This document shows, one piece after another, positions 8,983-16,682 of a stretch of DNA of 64,000 bases (its first letter is position 1; each line of letters starts with the position of its first letter). The position numbers were made by a program, and so were the translations under genes. The stretch is from contig NZ_JUHH01000001.1 in NCBI RefSeq assembly GCF_000799735.1, positions 310,001 to 374,000 on the forward strand, written 5' to 3'. The notes beneath the pieces were generated by a model, which was not told the DNA's origin, did not search any database, and saw only the letters and a program-made list of their open reading frames with translations. This DNA comes from Methylotenera sp. G11 (GTDB lineage Bacteria; Pseudomonadota; Gammaproteobacteria; Burkholderiales; Methylophilaceae).

Positions 8983-10392
8983 ATGACCCAGAATCTCCTT
9001 TTTCTGACCGGCAAGCTTGCGGAAAAAAGCCTCAATAAGGTTTTAAGCGAGGTACAGAGTAATCCGAAAACTCCTCCGTTCAAATATCGTATTCTACAGA
9101 TCGGCGTATCGGTTGCAGCATTAATGACTTCGGATCTGATCGGGCGCAGGCTTAAAGAAACCGGTGATGCTGACAAGGTGATCGTTCCCGGTTTATGCCA
9201 GGGCGACCTTTCCAGGCTGGAGGCGCAATATGGGATACCGGTAGAGCGTGGCCCCAATGACCTGAAAGACTTGCCGCAGTATTTCGGCCACGCCGGCGTC
9301 GCACCCGACCTGAGCCGTTACAGCGTAGATATTTTTGCTGAAATCGTTGACGCACCTTACCTGAGCATTGAGGGGATTATCCTCAAAGCGAAGCACTTTC
9401 AGGCACAAGGCGCCAATGTGATTGATATTGGCTGCTTGCCCAGCGTGCCTTTCCCGCATCTGGCGGATACGGTCAAGGCGCTGAAGGCAGCTGGGTTCAA
9501 GGTTAGCGTGGATTCCCTGAATACCGATGATCTGCTCGTTGCCGGCCGCGCCGGCGCAGACTATCTGCTGAGTCTTACCGAAGAAACGCTGTGGATCGCT
9601 GGCGAAGTGGCTGCTACGCCAGTGCTGATCCCGGCAAAACCGCATAGCCTGCCATCGCTGTATCGTGCGATTGATGCCTGTCTCCGGGCCGGAAAACCTT
9701 TTATCGCGGATGCGATCCTGGATCCTATCCATTTCGGCTTGACCGATTCTATTGTGCGTTACCAGAAGCTGCGTAAGAAATATCCCGATATTCAGGTCAT
9801 GATGGGCATCGGTAATTTGACTGAGCTTACCGATGCGGACACAACCGGGATTAATGCCATGCTGTTCGGCATGATCAGCGAACTGAACATCAATGCCGTG
9901 CTCGCAACCTCGGTGAGCCCGCATGCGGTCAATGCGATTGCAGAAGCCGACATTGCCAGGCGCACGATGTATGCGGCAAAGCAGGACGAAAGGCTGCCGC
10001 GCGGTTATACCAATGGCTTGCTGGGTTTGCATGACAGGCGGCCATTTACCTATAGCGAAGATGAAATCAAAGAGATTGCGGCGCAGATTAAAGACCCCAG
10101 TTTCCGTATCCAGGTGAGTGAAAGCGGCATGCATGTTTATAACCGCGACGGTATATTCGAGCACACCGACCCGTTCGCGCTGTATCCACACCTTAAAGTC
10201 GATGATGATGCTTCGCACGCCTTTTATCTTGGGGTGGAGCTGGCGCGTGCGCAGATTGCATGGCAACTGAAAAAACGCTATGTCCAGGATCAGGAACTTG
10301 ATTGGGGCGTTGCCAGCGAGGTGCAGAACAAGGTTGCCAAAACTGCCCACCGTGAAGCGTCTTTGAAAGAAAAGCGTGATAAAAACAGGTAA
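8983..10392 (+). CDS. DUF6513 / dihydropteroate synthase-like protein
   Basis: A 469-residue cytoplasmic protein. The N-terminal part (about 1-150: LLFLTGKLAEKSLNKVL, then ALMTSDLIGRRL) matches the archaeal/methylotroph family labelled DUF6513; the middle (about 150-360) is a dihydropteroate-synthase-like TIM barrel with a pterin-site-like GANVIDIGCLP strand and KVSVDSLNTDDLLVAG. In methanogens related barrels join the pterin to ribosylaminobenzene phosphate instead of p-aminobenzoate. Role in tetrahydromethanopterin synthesis is inferred from family and neighbours. Ends with a basic tail (SLKEKRDKNR). The next gene starts four bases after its stop. Confidence 0.82.
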   Translation: MTQNLLFLTGKLAEKSLNKVLSEVQSNPKTPPFKYRILQIGVSVAALMTSDLIGRRLKETGDADKVIVPGLCQGDLSRLEAQYGIPVERGPNDLKDLPQYFGHAGVAPDLSRYSVDIFAEIVDAPYLSIEGIILKAKHFQAQGANVIDIGCLPSVPFPHLADTVKALKAAGFKVSVDSLNTDDLLVAGRAGADYLLSLTEETLWIAGEVAATPVLIPAKPHSLPSLYRAIDACLRAGKPFIADAILDPIHFGLTDSIVRYQKLRKKYPDIQVMMGIGNLTELTDADTTGINAMLFGMISELNINAVLATSVSPHAVNAIAEADIARRTMYAAKQDERLPRGYTNGLLGLHDRRPFTYSEDEIKEIAAQIKDPSFRIQVSESGMHVYNRDGIFEHTDPFALYPHLKVDDDASHAFYLGVELARAQIAWQLKKRYVQDQELDWGVASEVQNKVAKTAHREASLKEKRDKNR

Positions 10393-10396
10393 TGAA

Positions 10397-10972
10397 ATGA
10401 TATACGAAACGATAGTAACCACTGTGAACCCGCAAGGTGCCGCGCATACAACGCCATTTGGCATACGCATGCAGGATGGACTGGTGGTCATTTCGCCTTA
10501 TAAGCCATCAGCGACATTGGAGAATATATTATCGACAGGGCATGCCGTACTGAGTTTGACGGACGATGTGCGTGTGTTTGCCGGTGCCTTGACCGGGCGC
10601 AAGCCATGGAACCTTATCTCAGCAGTAAAGGTGCATGGATTTCGCCTGGCGGATACCCTGGCCCATAAGGAATTGAAACTGATCAAAGTTGAAGATGACC
10701 CGCTCAGGCCGCAGCTGTTCCTGGAAGTGGTGTACGAGGCGCAGCATGCTGCTTTTCAGGGCTTCAACCGCGCGCAGGCCGCTGTTATTGAATTGGCGGT
10801 GCTGGTCAGCAGGCTGAAAAGGCTGCCGATGGAGAAAATCCAGCAGGAAATGGATTACCTGCGTATCGCAATAGATAAGACAGCCGGGGAACGTGAGCTG
10901 GAGGCGTGGTCATGGCTGACTGAGGCCGTCAGTAATCACCAGGCTGTCTTAAATAATGAGAATCTGGCCTGA
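10397..10972 (+). CDS. DUF447 domain protein of the C1-cofactor cluster
   Basis: A 191-residue cytoplasmic protein starting MIYETIVTTVNPQG, with a flavin-reductase-like split-barrel feel (PFGIRMQDGLVVISPYKPS, then VRVFAGALTGR) and a helical C-terminus with EVVYEAQHAAFQGFNRAQAA. This is the DUF447 family, confined largely to methanogens and to methylotrophs with tetrahydromethanopterin. Its reaction is not known to me. The frame is open upstream to 10376 inside the previous gene, but AGG at about 10387 positions the ribosome on the ATG at 10397. Two bases separate its stop from the next start. Confidence 0.8.
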   Translation: MIYETIVTTVNPQGAAHTTPFGIRMQDGLVVISPYKPSATLENILSTGHAVLSLTDDVRVFAGALTGRKPWNLISAVKVHGFRLADTLAHKELKLIKVEDDPLRPQLFLEVVYEAQHAAFQGFNRAQAAVIELAVLVSRLKRLPMEKIQQEMDYLRIAIDKTAGERELEAWSWLTEAVSNHQAVLNNENLA

Positions 10973-10974
10973 AT

Positions 10975-11676
10975 ATGCCGCAGCTTTTAATCAGTGTTAC
11001 CTCTTTGCAAGAGGCGCAGATGGCATTGCAGTGCGGTGCCGATATTATTGATCTGAAAGATCCGGTTCAGGGCGCCCTCGGCGCACTGCCGTTGGAAGTC
11101 GTCACGGAGGTTGTGGCTTTTATCCATGCAAAAGGCCCTTCTGCAAGAAGGCTGACCAGTGCCACGGTGGGTGATCTGCCGATGCAGCCGGAGTTGCTGC
11201 GAGAGCGGGTTCTGGCATTGCTGCAGACTAAAGCGGACATTATTAAAATCGGTTTTTTTGCTGACTTGAGCGCCGGTTTGGCCGATTATCAGCCATGCAT
11301 CGATGCATTGATGCCGATTGCCCGCAGCGGTGCCAAGCTGGTTGCCGTATTGTTTGCTGAATACGAGTACCCGTCAACGGTAATATCTGCAATCGGGAAT
11401 GCCGGTTTTTATGGCGTAATGCTGGATACCGCTGAAAAAAACGGCAACACTTTTCTGGATTATTTTTCTGTCGATGAAATTAAAGCTTTTGCTGAGCGTG
11501 TGCAGGCTCAGGGTTTGCTATTCGGTCTGGCCGGTTCGCTTAACTTGCAGCATGTGGCAAGCGCCAGCGAAATAGCGCCGGATTATATAGGTTTCAGGGG
11601 CGGCGTCTGCATGGAACACCAGCGCAAGTCAGCACTTGATTCCGGTAAAATCAGGGCGATTCGCAGAATCATGTAG
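10975..11676 (+). CDS. (5-Formylfuran-3-yl)methyl phosphate synthase, MfnB-like
   Basis: In methanogens MfnB makes the furan phosphate precursor of methanofuran from two molecules of glyceraldehyde 3-phosphate; methylotrophs use homologues for methylofuran, the formyl carrier of the formyltransferase/hydrolase complex. The 233-residue aldolase-type barrel carries ADIIDLKDPVQGALGA near the N-terminus, where the lysine at residue 28 corresponds to the Schiff-base lysine, and ends GFRGGVCMEHQRKSALDSGK. Last gene of the packed cluster. The order flavoprotein-DHPS-like-DUF447-MfnB gives strong mutual support to the C1-cofactor assignment. Confidence 0.85.
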   Translation: MPQLLISVTSLQEAQMALQCGADIIDLKDPVQGALGALPLEVVTEVVAFIHAKGPSARRLTSATVGDLPMQPELLRERVLALLQTKADIIKIGFFADLSAGLADYQPCIDALMPIARSGAKLVAVLFAEYEYPSTVISAIGNAGFYGVMLDTAEKNGNTFLDYFSVDEIKAFAERVQAQGLLFGLAGSLNLQHVASASEIAPDYIGFRGGVCMEHQRKSALDSGKIRAIRRIM

Positions 11677-11735
11677 ATATGTTGTGAAAATGCAACAATG
11701 CTTGGTTTTCTGTCGTGTTTATATGGGTTTTCGCA

Positions 11736-11764
11736 TTGCGTTAGCTCGTATCTGTGCGTATTAT
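11736..11764 (+). promoter_or_regulatory. Sigma-70-type promoter of the OmpA-family gene
   Basis: TTGCGT (11736-11741) and TATTAT (11759-11764) are separated by exactly 17 bases and lie 36 bases before the ATG of the outer-membrane gene, which also has a strong AGGAG ribosome site. This fits high expression of a major envelope protein. Confidence 0.6.
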
Positions 11765-11799
11765 TCGAGTGTGGAGTTATCTTTAACCAGGAGTAAATA

Positions 11800-12912
11800 A
11801 TGAAAAAAAATATGATCAATATCGCAGTAGCGGCCTCATTGGGCTTGGCTGCCTTCGCAGCAAGCGCTGAAGATATGTATCGTGGTGCTTGGTATGCATT
11901 GCCAGGTCTTAGCTATATGGACACAGATAGCGATTTAGAAGCTAACAACGGTGGCGGTGGCTTCCTGAAATTAGGTAAAGAGTTGTCTGAGCATTGGGAC
12001 ATCCAGGCTGGTTTGGGTTACAACCGTGCCAGCGAAGACAGCAACATTGCAAACGTAGGCGGCCGTTATAAACAAACGACATTAAGTGCAGATGCGCTTT
12101 ATATGTTCAGCCGCGATAAATTCCGTCCATTCCTGCTGGCTGGTTTGGGTGTTGCACGCAACAACGTTGATTACAGCCATCCTACAGCTGATGTAAGCGA
12201 TTCAAACACATCATGGCTGGCAAACGTCGGTGTGGGTGCACAATACCTGTTCAGTGACAATTTCGGCTTGCAAGCTGATTTGCGTCACCAATGGACACGT
12301 GCAGACGTGATCAATACCAGCAATATTTTTGCAGGCAATTCACGCGAAACAATCGGTAACACATTGTTAAGCATCGGCGGTATTTTCCGTTTCGGTACAC
12401 CAGCTCCGGTTGTTGCTGTTGCTGAACCAGCACCGGCTCCAGCTCCTGTCGCTGCACCGGAACCGGCACCGGCTCCAGAACCAGCTCCAGTGGCTGCTCC
12501 AGAACCATGCCAGCCAAAATTTGAAACGATCACTTTACAGGCTGAAAGATTGTTTGGTTTTGACAAGTTCAAACTGAACGGCGATGCAGTATCTGAAGTG
12601 GATGAAGCGATTGCAACATTGAAAGCTCACCCAGAGTTTGACGTAGTTGTAGTGACAGGCCATACAGACCGTATCGGTTCAGAGCAATACAACCAGAAAC
12701 TTTCAGAAAAACGTGCTGAAGTGATTAAACAACACCTCGTATCACATGGTATCGAAGCTAGCCGTATCCGCGCAGTTGGTAAAGGTGAATCACAACCTTT
12801 AGTTGCTTGTGACGGCGTCAAAGGCAAGAAAGCATTGGTTGAGTGCCTGGCACCTAACCGTCGCGTAGTGATTAGCGGTGAAAGACAGCACGCATTGAAT
12901 GAGTGCAAGTAA
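11800..12912 (+). CDS. OmpA-family outer membrane protein with Pro/Ala linker
   Basis: Secreted protein: signal peptide of about 23 residues (KKNMINIAVAASLGLAAFAASA, cleaved before EDMYRG). Residues about 25-200 form an 8-strand beta-barrel (GAWYALPGLSYMDTD; GAQYLFSDNFGLQADLRHQW; final strand LLSIGGIFRFG). A linker of repeated Ala-Pro-Glu-Pro units spans about 203-236, crossing the periplasm. The C-terminal OmpA/MotB domain binds peptidoglycan, with the DVVVVTGHTDRIGSEQYNQKLSEKRA signature split over about residues 280-306 and the conserved NRRV near the end. Four cysteines, two around the domain edge, could form a disulphide. Monocistronic, with its own promoter and terminator; codon use looks biased as in a highly expressed gene. 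Confidence 0.93.
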   Translation: MKKNMINIAVAASLGLAAFAASAEDMYRGAWYALPGLSYMDTDSDLEANNGGGGFLKLGKELSEHWDIQAGLGYNRASEDSNIANVGGRYKQTTLSADALYMFSRDKFRPFLLAGLGVARNNVDYSHPTADVSDSNTSWLANVGVGAQYLFSDNFGLQADLRHQWTRADVINTSNIFAGNSRETIGNTLLSIGGIFRFGTPAPVVAVAEPAPAPAPVAAPEPAPAPEPAPVAAPEPCQPKFETITLQAERLFGFDKFKLNGDAVSEVDEAIATLKAHPEFDVVVVTGHTDRIGSEQYNQKLSEKRAEVIKQHLVSHGIEASRIRAVGKGESQPLVACDGVKGKKALVECLAPNRRVVISGERQHALNECK

Positions 12913-12952
12913 TACAATCTGATACTTAAATTTAATAATTTAAGTTTTTAGT

Positions 12953-12981
12953 AAAAAGCCTCGCAATTGCGGGGCTTTTTT
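12953..12981 (+). terminator. Rho-independent terminator of the OmpA-family gene
   Basis: AAGCCTCGCAATTGCGGGGCTTTTTT folding as a GC-rich stem with a T6 run, 40 bases after the stop codon. A-tract on the 5' side makes it potentially bidirectional. Confidence 0.85.
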
Positions 12982-12999
12982 ATTGGTAAAATGGGTGCC

Positions 13000-14349
13000 A
13001 TGAATTTAAAACACTTAAATCTGGCGCCAGCCGAGGTGGATCATATTATTGAGGCCCGCTGGCTGGCAACGGTTGTTAAAGATGTACCGTTTCTGGAGCA
13101 CTACTCGGTGATGGTGCGGAATGACACTATCATCGACCTGTTACCTACGGAGCAGGCCAGGGCGCAGTATACAAGTGCTGACAGGGTGAGCCTGGATGGG
13201 CATATCCTGATGCCAGGATTAATCAACCTGCATACGCATGCGGCAATGAATCTGATGCGCGGTATCGCAGATGACCTGCCTTTGATGCAGTGGCTTAATC
13301 AGCATATCTGGCCTGCTGAGCGGGCTGTGGTCTCGTATGATTATGTGAAGGATGCCTCGCTGCATGCATGTGCCGAGATGTTAAGCGGCGGCACTACTTG
13401 TTTTAATGATATGTATTTTTTCCCGCAGGCGACGGCTGCCGCTGTGAACCAGTCCGGCATGCGTGCAAACCTGGGCTTGCTGGTATCGGAATTTGCAAAC
13501 AGTTACGCCACAGATGCCGATGACTGCCTGCAAAAAGGCTTCGAAGCGCATGATAGTTGGCGCGGCAACCTCATGATTTCGTCATCGATGGCGCCTCATG
13601 CCCCGTACACGGTATCCAACCGCTCGTTTGAAAAAATCATTACCTATGCAGAGCAGTTAAGCATAGGCATTCACACGCACTTACACGAAACGCGTGATGA
13701 GATCAGCCAGAGTGAAACTGAGTTTGGAGCAAGGCCAATCCGGAGACTGGCTGCGCTCGGTTTACTGGGACCTAATTTCACGGCTGCGCATGGGGTACAT
13801 TTGCTGCCGTCCGAAATTGACATGCTGCGTGAGCATGGTTGTCACATTGCCCATTGCCCAAGTTCCAACCTGAAATTAGGCAGTGGCATCGCTCCTGTGT
13901 CTTTGTTGCTGAAAAACAACGTGAATGTTGGGATCGGCACTGATGGTGCCGCCAGCAATAACAGGCTTGATATGTTTGCAGAGATGCGGCTTGCTGCGCT
14001 GCTGGCAAAAGGTGCCAGCGAAGACCCAGCTTCGCTGCCTGCGCATCAGGCGCTGGAGATGGCAACGGTCAATGCCGCTAAAGCGTTAGGGCTGGATGAC
14101 AGAATCGGCACGATTGAAGTCGGTAAACAGGCTGACCTTGTTGCAGTAAAGTTAGACGAGCTCACTATATCCCCATGTTACGACCCGGTTTCACATCTGG
14201 TTTATACCTGTGGCCGTGAACATGTAACCCATACATGGGTTGCTGGAGAACTGCGTTACAGCAATGGCCTCTATGCCAATATAGAACCATTGGAGTTAAA
14301 GGAAATTATTAAAAAATGGCAACCGAAACTAAAACAGCACAAACAGTGA
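13000..14349 (+). CDS. mtaD: TRZ/ATZ family amidohydrolase (MTA/SAH deaminase type)
   Basis: Metal-dependent amidohydrolase of the MtaD/SsnA/chlorohydrolase group, expected to deaminate 5'-methylthioadenosine, S-adenosylhomocysteine or adenosine. Metal ligands are visible: LINLHTHAAMNLMRG (HxH), GIHTHLHETRDE, AHCPSSNLKLGSG and the catalytic aspartate in GIGTDGAASNN. Length 449 is typical. The upstream in-frame TTG at 12967 falls inside the preceding terminator, so the start must be ATG 12991 or 13000; MNLKHLNLAP is preferred. It overlaps ubiG by 34 bases. The mtaD-ubiG-phosphatase order is also known from Pseudomonas. The exact substrate is inferred. Confidence 0.88.
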   Translation: MNLKHLNLAPAEVDHIIEARWLATVVKDVPFLEHYSVMVRNDTIIDLLPTEQARAQYTSADRVSLDGHILMPGLINLHTHAAMNLMRGIADDLPLMQWLNQHIWPAERAVVSYDYVKDASLHACAEMLSGGTTCFNDMYFFPQATAAAVNQSGMRANLGLLVSEFANSYATDADDCLQKGFEAHDSWRGNLMISSSMAPHAPYTVSNRSFEKIITYAEQLSIGIHTHLHETRDEISQSETEFGARPIRRLAALGLLGPNFTAAHGVHLLPSEIDMLREHGCHIAHCPSSNLKLGSGIAPVSLLLKNNVNVGIGTDGAASNNRLDMFAEMRLAALLAKGASEDPASLPAHQALEMATVNAAKALGLDDRIGTIEVGKQADLVAVKLDELTISPCYDPVSHLVYTCGREHVTHTWVAGELRYSNGLYANIEPLELKEIIKKWQPKLKQHKQ

Positions 14350-15041
14350 ACGCCGATGAAATCGAATTGAAAAAATTCGGTGAGCTGGCACACAAATGGT
14401 GGGATAAGAACAGTGAATTCAAGCCGCTGCATGAGATCAATCCATTGCGTCTGGCTTATATTGACAGCATGGCAGGCCTGGAAAACAAGCGAGTGCTTGA
14501 TGTCGGCTGCGGTGGCGGCATTCTGTCCGAATCCATGTTTTTCAAAGGCGCTGATGTGACTGGCATTGACCTGGGAGAAAAGGCGCTTAATGTTGCCAGG
14601 CTGCATCAGTATGAAAGCGGTTCAAAGGTTGATTACCGACTGGTGTCGGTTGAGCAGCTGGCCGATGAGCAGCCTGCCAGTTTTGATGTGGTGACCTGTA
14701 TGGAAATGCTGGAACATGTACCTGATCCGGAAGCTATCGTGAGGGCTTGTGCCAGGTTGGTGAAACCTGGAGGCGCAGTGTTTTTCTCCACCATCAACAG
14801 GTCGCCCAAGGCTTATCTGTTTGCGGTGATCGGTGCTGAATACGTACTGAACATGCTGCCAAAAGGCACGCACGATTATGCCAAGTTCATCAAGCCATCT
14901 GAGTTATCAACCTGGGCCAGAAATGCAGGACTGGATGTTTCCGGCTTGCGCGGCATGAGTTATAACCCGATCACCCAGCATTATTCCCTAGGGCATGATG
15001 TCTCTGTAAACTACCTGATGCATACTCACCTTAGTGAATAA
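14316..15041 (+). CDS. ubiG: Ubiquinone biosynthesis O-methyltransferase UbiG
   Basis: S-adenosylmethionine-dependent methyltransferase doing both O-methylations in ubiquinone synthesis. The class I fold begins with the usual helical N-terminus (ELKKFGELAHKWWDKNSEFKPLH) and motif I VLDVGCGGGILSE, followed by motif II in FDVVTCMEMLEHVPDP and motif III VKPGGAVFFSTINRS. 241 residues, as expected. Starts inside the 3' end of mtaD and overlaps the next phosphatase gene by eight bases, so the three are translated as one coupled unit; S-adenosylhomocysteine, the product of this step, is a likely substrate of the mtaD enzyme. Confidence 0.96.
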   Translation: MATETKTAQTVNADEIELKKFGELAHKWWDKNSEFKPLHEINPLRLAYIDSMAGLENKRVLDVGCGGGILSESMFFKGADVTGIDLGEKALNVARLHQYESGSKVDYRLVSVEQLADEQPASFDVVTCMEMLEHVPDPEAIVRACARLVKPGGAVFFSTINRSPKAYLFAVIGAEYVLNMLPKGTHDYAKFIKPSELSTWARNAGLDVSGLRGMSYNPITQHYSLGHDVSVNYLMHTHLSE

Positions 15042-15702
15042 TAGTGGCTTTAAAATGATTCTATTTGATTTAGACGGCACCCTGGTTGATACCGCCCATG
15101 ATCTGGCTTATGCGCTGAATTTGCAGCGCGAACGGCATGGAATGGCTGTTTTGCCTTTGGATGTCATTCGCCCTTATGCTTCACATGGCTCTAAAGGCTT
15201 GTTGTCCATAGGTTTTGACCTGACGCCCGAAGATGCGCGTTTTGATGTGATGCGCGAAGAGTACCTGGCGTTGTATGACCAGGTGCTGACGCGCAAGCCA
15301 GTCCTGTTTCCAGGGGTGGCGGAGCTACTGGCGGCGCTGGATGAGGAAAACATGCCATGGGGGGTCGTGACCAATAAGCCGCGACGTTTCACACAGCCTT
15401 TGCTGCAAAATATCGGTTTGCTGGAACGTGCTGCCTGTGTCGTGAGCGGTGATGATGCGTCACGCCCCAAACCGCATCCTGATACCTTGTTTCTTGCCTG
15501 CGAACAGGCTGGTATCAATCCGCATCGTTGCTGGTATGTCGGTGATGCTGAACGCGATATCCAGGCGGGCAGGGCCGCTGGTATGAAGACAGTGGTGGCG
15601 CTATATGGTTATCTGGGTACTGACGATCGTCCGGACGAGTGGGGCGCAGATGTTTCCGTGAATGCCCCCCTGGAGTTGCTGCGGCTCATCAACGGCAAGT
15701 AG
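15034..15702 (+). CDS. HAD phosphatase, phosphoglycolate/MurNAc-6-phosphate type
   Basis: HAD superfamily phosphatase: nucleophile motif FDLDGTLVDT near the N-terminus, motif II threonine in GVVTNKP, the lysine of SRPKPHPD and the acidic motif IV in VGDAERDIQAGRAAGM. The cap domain fits the Gph/PGP subgroup. In Pseudomonas the gene in this position after ubiG is MupP, which removes the 6-phosphate of MurNAc-6-P in peptidoglycan recycling; elsewhere such genes are called gph. Either is possible. Starts with GTG at 15034 within ubiG, or ATG at 15055 (MILFDLDG). Converges with recR four bases downstream. Confidence 0.88.
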   Translation: MNNSGFKMILFDLDGTLVDTAHDLAYALNLQRERHGMAVLPLDVIRPYASHGSKGLLSIGFDLTPEDARFDVMREEYLALYDQVLTRKPVLFPGVAELLAALDEENMPWGVVTNKPRRFTQPLLQNIGLLERAACVVSGDDASRPKPHPDTLFLACEQAGINPHRCWYVGDAERDIQAGRAAGMKTVVALYGYLGTDDRPDEWGADVSVNAPLELLRLINGK

Positions 15703-15705
15703 CCC

Positions 15706-16302
15706 CTATACGCTGCGCCGCTCAAGCATTGCCTGGGCAAGCGTGCCGGTATCGACATACTCGATTTCGCCGCCCATCGGCATGCCGCGGGCGATACGGC
15801 TTACTTTGATGCCGCGCGCGCGCAGCAGTTCACTGACGTAATGTGCGGTGGCGTCGCCTTCCACCGTGTAATTGGTGGCGAGTATCACTTCCTGCACAAC
15901 ACCGTCCTGTGCACGTTTAAGCAGTTTGTCTAAATGAATTTCCTTAGGGCCGACGCCATCAAGCGGTGACAGGCGCCCCATCAGCACAAAATACATGCCG
16001 GAATAGGCGCGCGTATTTTCAAGCATCATCAGGTCTGTCGGCATTTCTACGACACACAGCACGCTATTGTCGCGTTGTGCCGACTCGCATAACGGGCATA
16101 CCGGCTGTTCGCTGAAAGTGTTGCAGAGACGGCAGTGGTCAACCACCTGCAATGCGTTATCCAGGGCCAGTGCCAGGCCGCTGGCACCTTTCCTGTCGCG
16201 CTGCAGCAGGTAGTAGGCCATGCGCTGCGCCGATTTCGGGCCCACGCCCGGCAGGCAGCGCAGGCTTTCGATTAACTGTTCAAGCGCGGGCGGGTTTTTC
16301 AT
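15706..16302 (-). CDS. recR: Recombination mediator RecR
   Basis: Loads RecA on gapped DNA together with RecF/RecO. Helix-hairpin-helix ([19 protein letters not shown]), a C4 zinc finger [16 protein letters not shown], and a Toprim domain starting [13 protein letters not shown] are visible; C-terminal [16 protein letters not shown] and [16 protein letters not shown] are conserved. 198 residues is standard. Last gene of the dnaX-ybaB-recR operon, found in most bacteria. Confidence 0.97.
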   Translation of the reverse strand: MKNPPALEQLIESLRCLPGVGPKSAQRMAYYLLQRDRKGASGLALALDNALQVVDHCRLCNTFSEQPVCPLCESAQRDNSVLCVVEMPTDLMMLENTRAYSGMYFVLMGRLSPLDGVGPKEIHLDKLLKRAQDGVVQEVILATNYTVEGDATAHYVSELLRARGIKVSRIARGMPMGGEIEYVDTGTLAQAMLERRSV

Positions 16303-16322
16303 CGTGATGCGTCAATCCAGGA

Positions 16323-16631
16323 TCAGAAAGGCAGTTTCATTCCTGCCGGCATGTAGCTGGACAGGCGTGCTGAAGAAGTTGCCTCTGCTTTTGCCGTGGC
16401 ATCCTTTAACGCAATGACCAGCAAGTCTTCGAGCGTTTCTTTATCGTCCATGACGCTGTCATCCAGTGTCACGCGCTTTACTTCGTTTTTACAGGTCATC
16501 AGCACCTTTACCAGGCCGTTGGCTGCAATGCCTTCAACCTCAATATTGGCCAGTTCTTCCTGGGCCTTCTGCATATTTGCCTGCATTTGCTGGGCTTGCT
16601 TCATTAAATTGCCCATGCCGCCTTTCATCAT
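16323..16631 (-). CDS. ybaB: YbaB/EbfC nucleoid-associated protein
   Basis: Small DNA-binding dimer (about 102 residues). The N-terminal helix ([20 protein letters not shown]) and the beta sheet ([19 protein letters not shown]) match the family. An in-frame TTG 15 bases upstream only overlaps the ribosome site itself (GAAGGAGAGACAC), so the ATG at 16631 is the start. Lies between dnaX and recR with 20-base and 51-base spacers; expected to be co-transcribed with both. Confidence 0.95.
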   Translation of the reverse strand: MMKGGMGNLMKQAQQMQANMQKAQEELANIEVEGIAANGLVKVLMTCKNEVKRVTLDDSVMDDKETLEDLLVIALKDATAKAEATSSARLSSYMPAGMKLPF

Positions 16632-16682
16632 GTGTCTCTCCTTCAAAAAATATCGATATTAAAGAACTTAAATGCTTACCCG

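Noticed and set aside
9193-10491. Long antisense open frame of 432 codons opposite the DHPS-like and DUF447 genes
   Set aside because: Low-complexity basic/His-rich translation without a known fold, no ribosome site, and lies fully opposite well-supported genes; a shadow caused by codon bias.
12412-12510. Tandem DNA repeat or CRISPR-like array
   Set aside because: Codon-level repeat of Ala-Pro-Glu-Pro units in the linker of an outer-membrane protein, in frame and without spacers.
12285-12572. Frame rich in Gly-Ala-Gly repeats opposite the OmpA linker
   Set aside because: It is the complement of the Pro/Ala linker codons, not a repeat protein.
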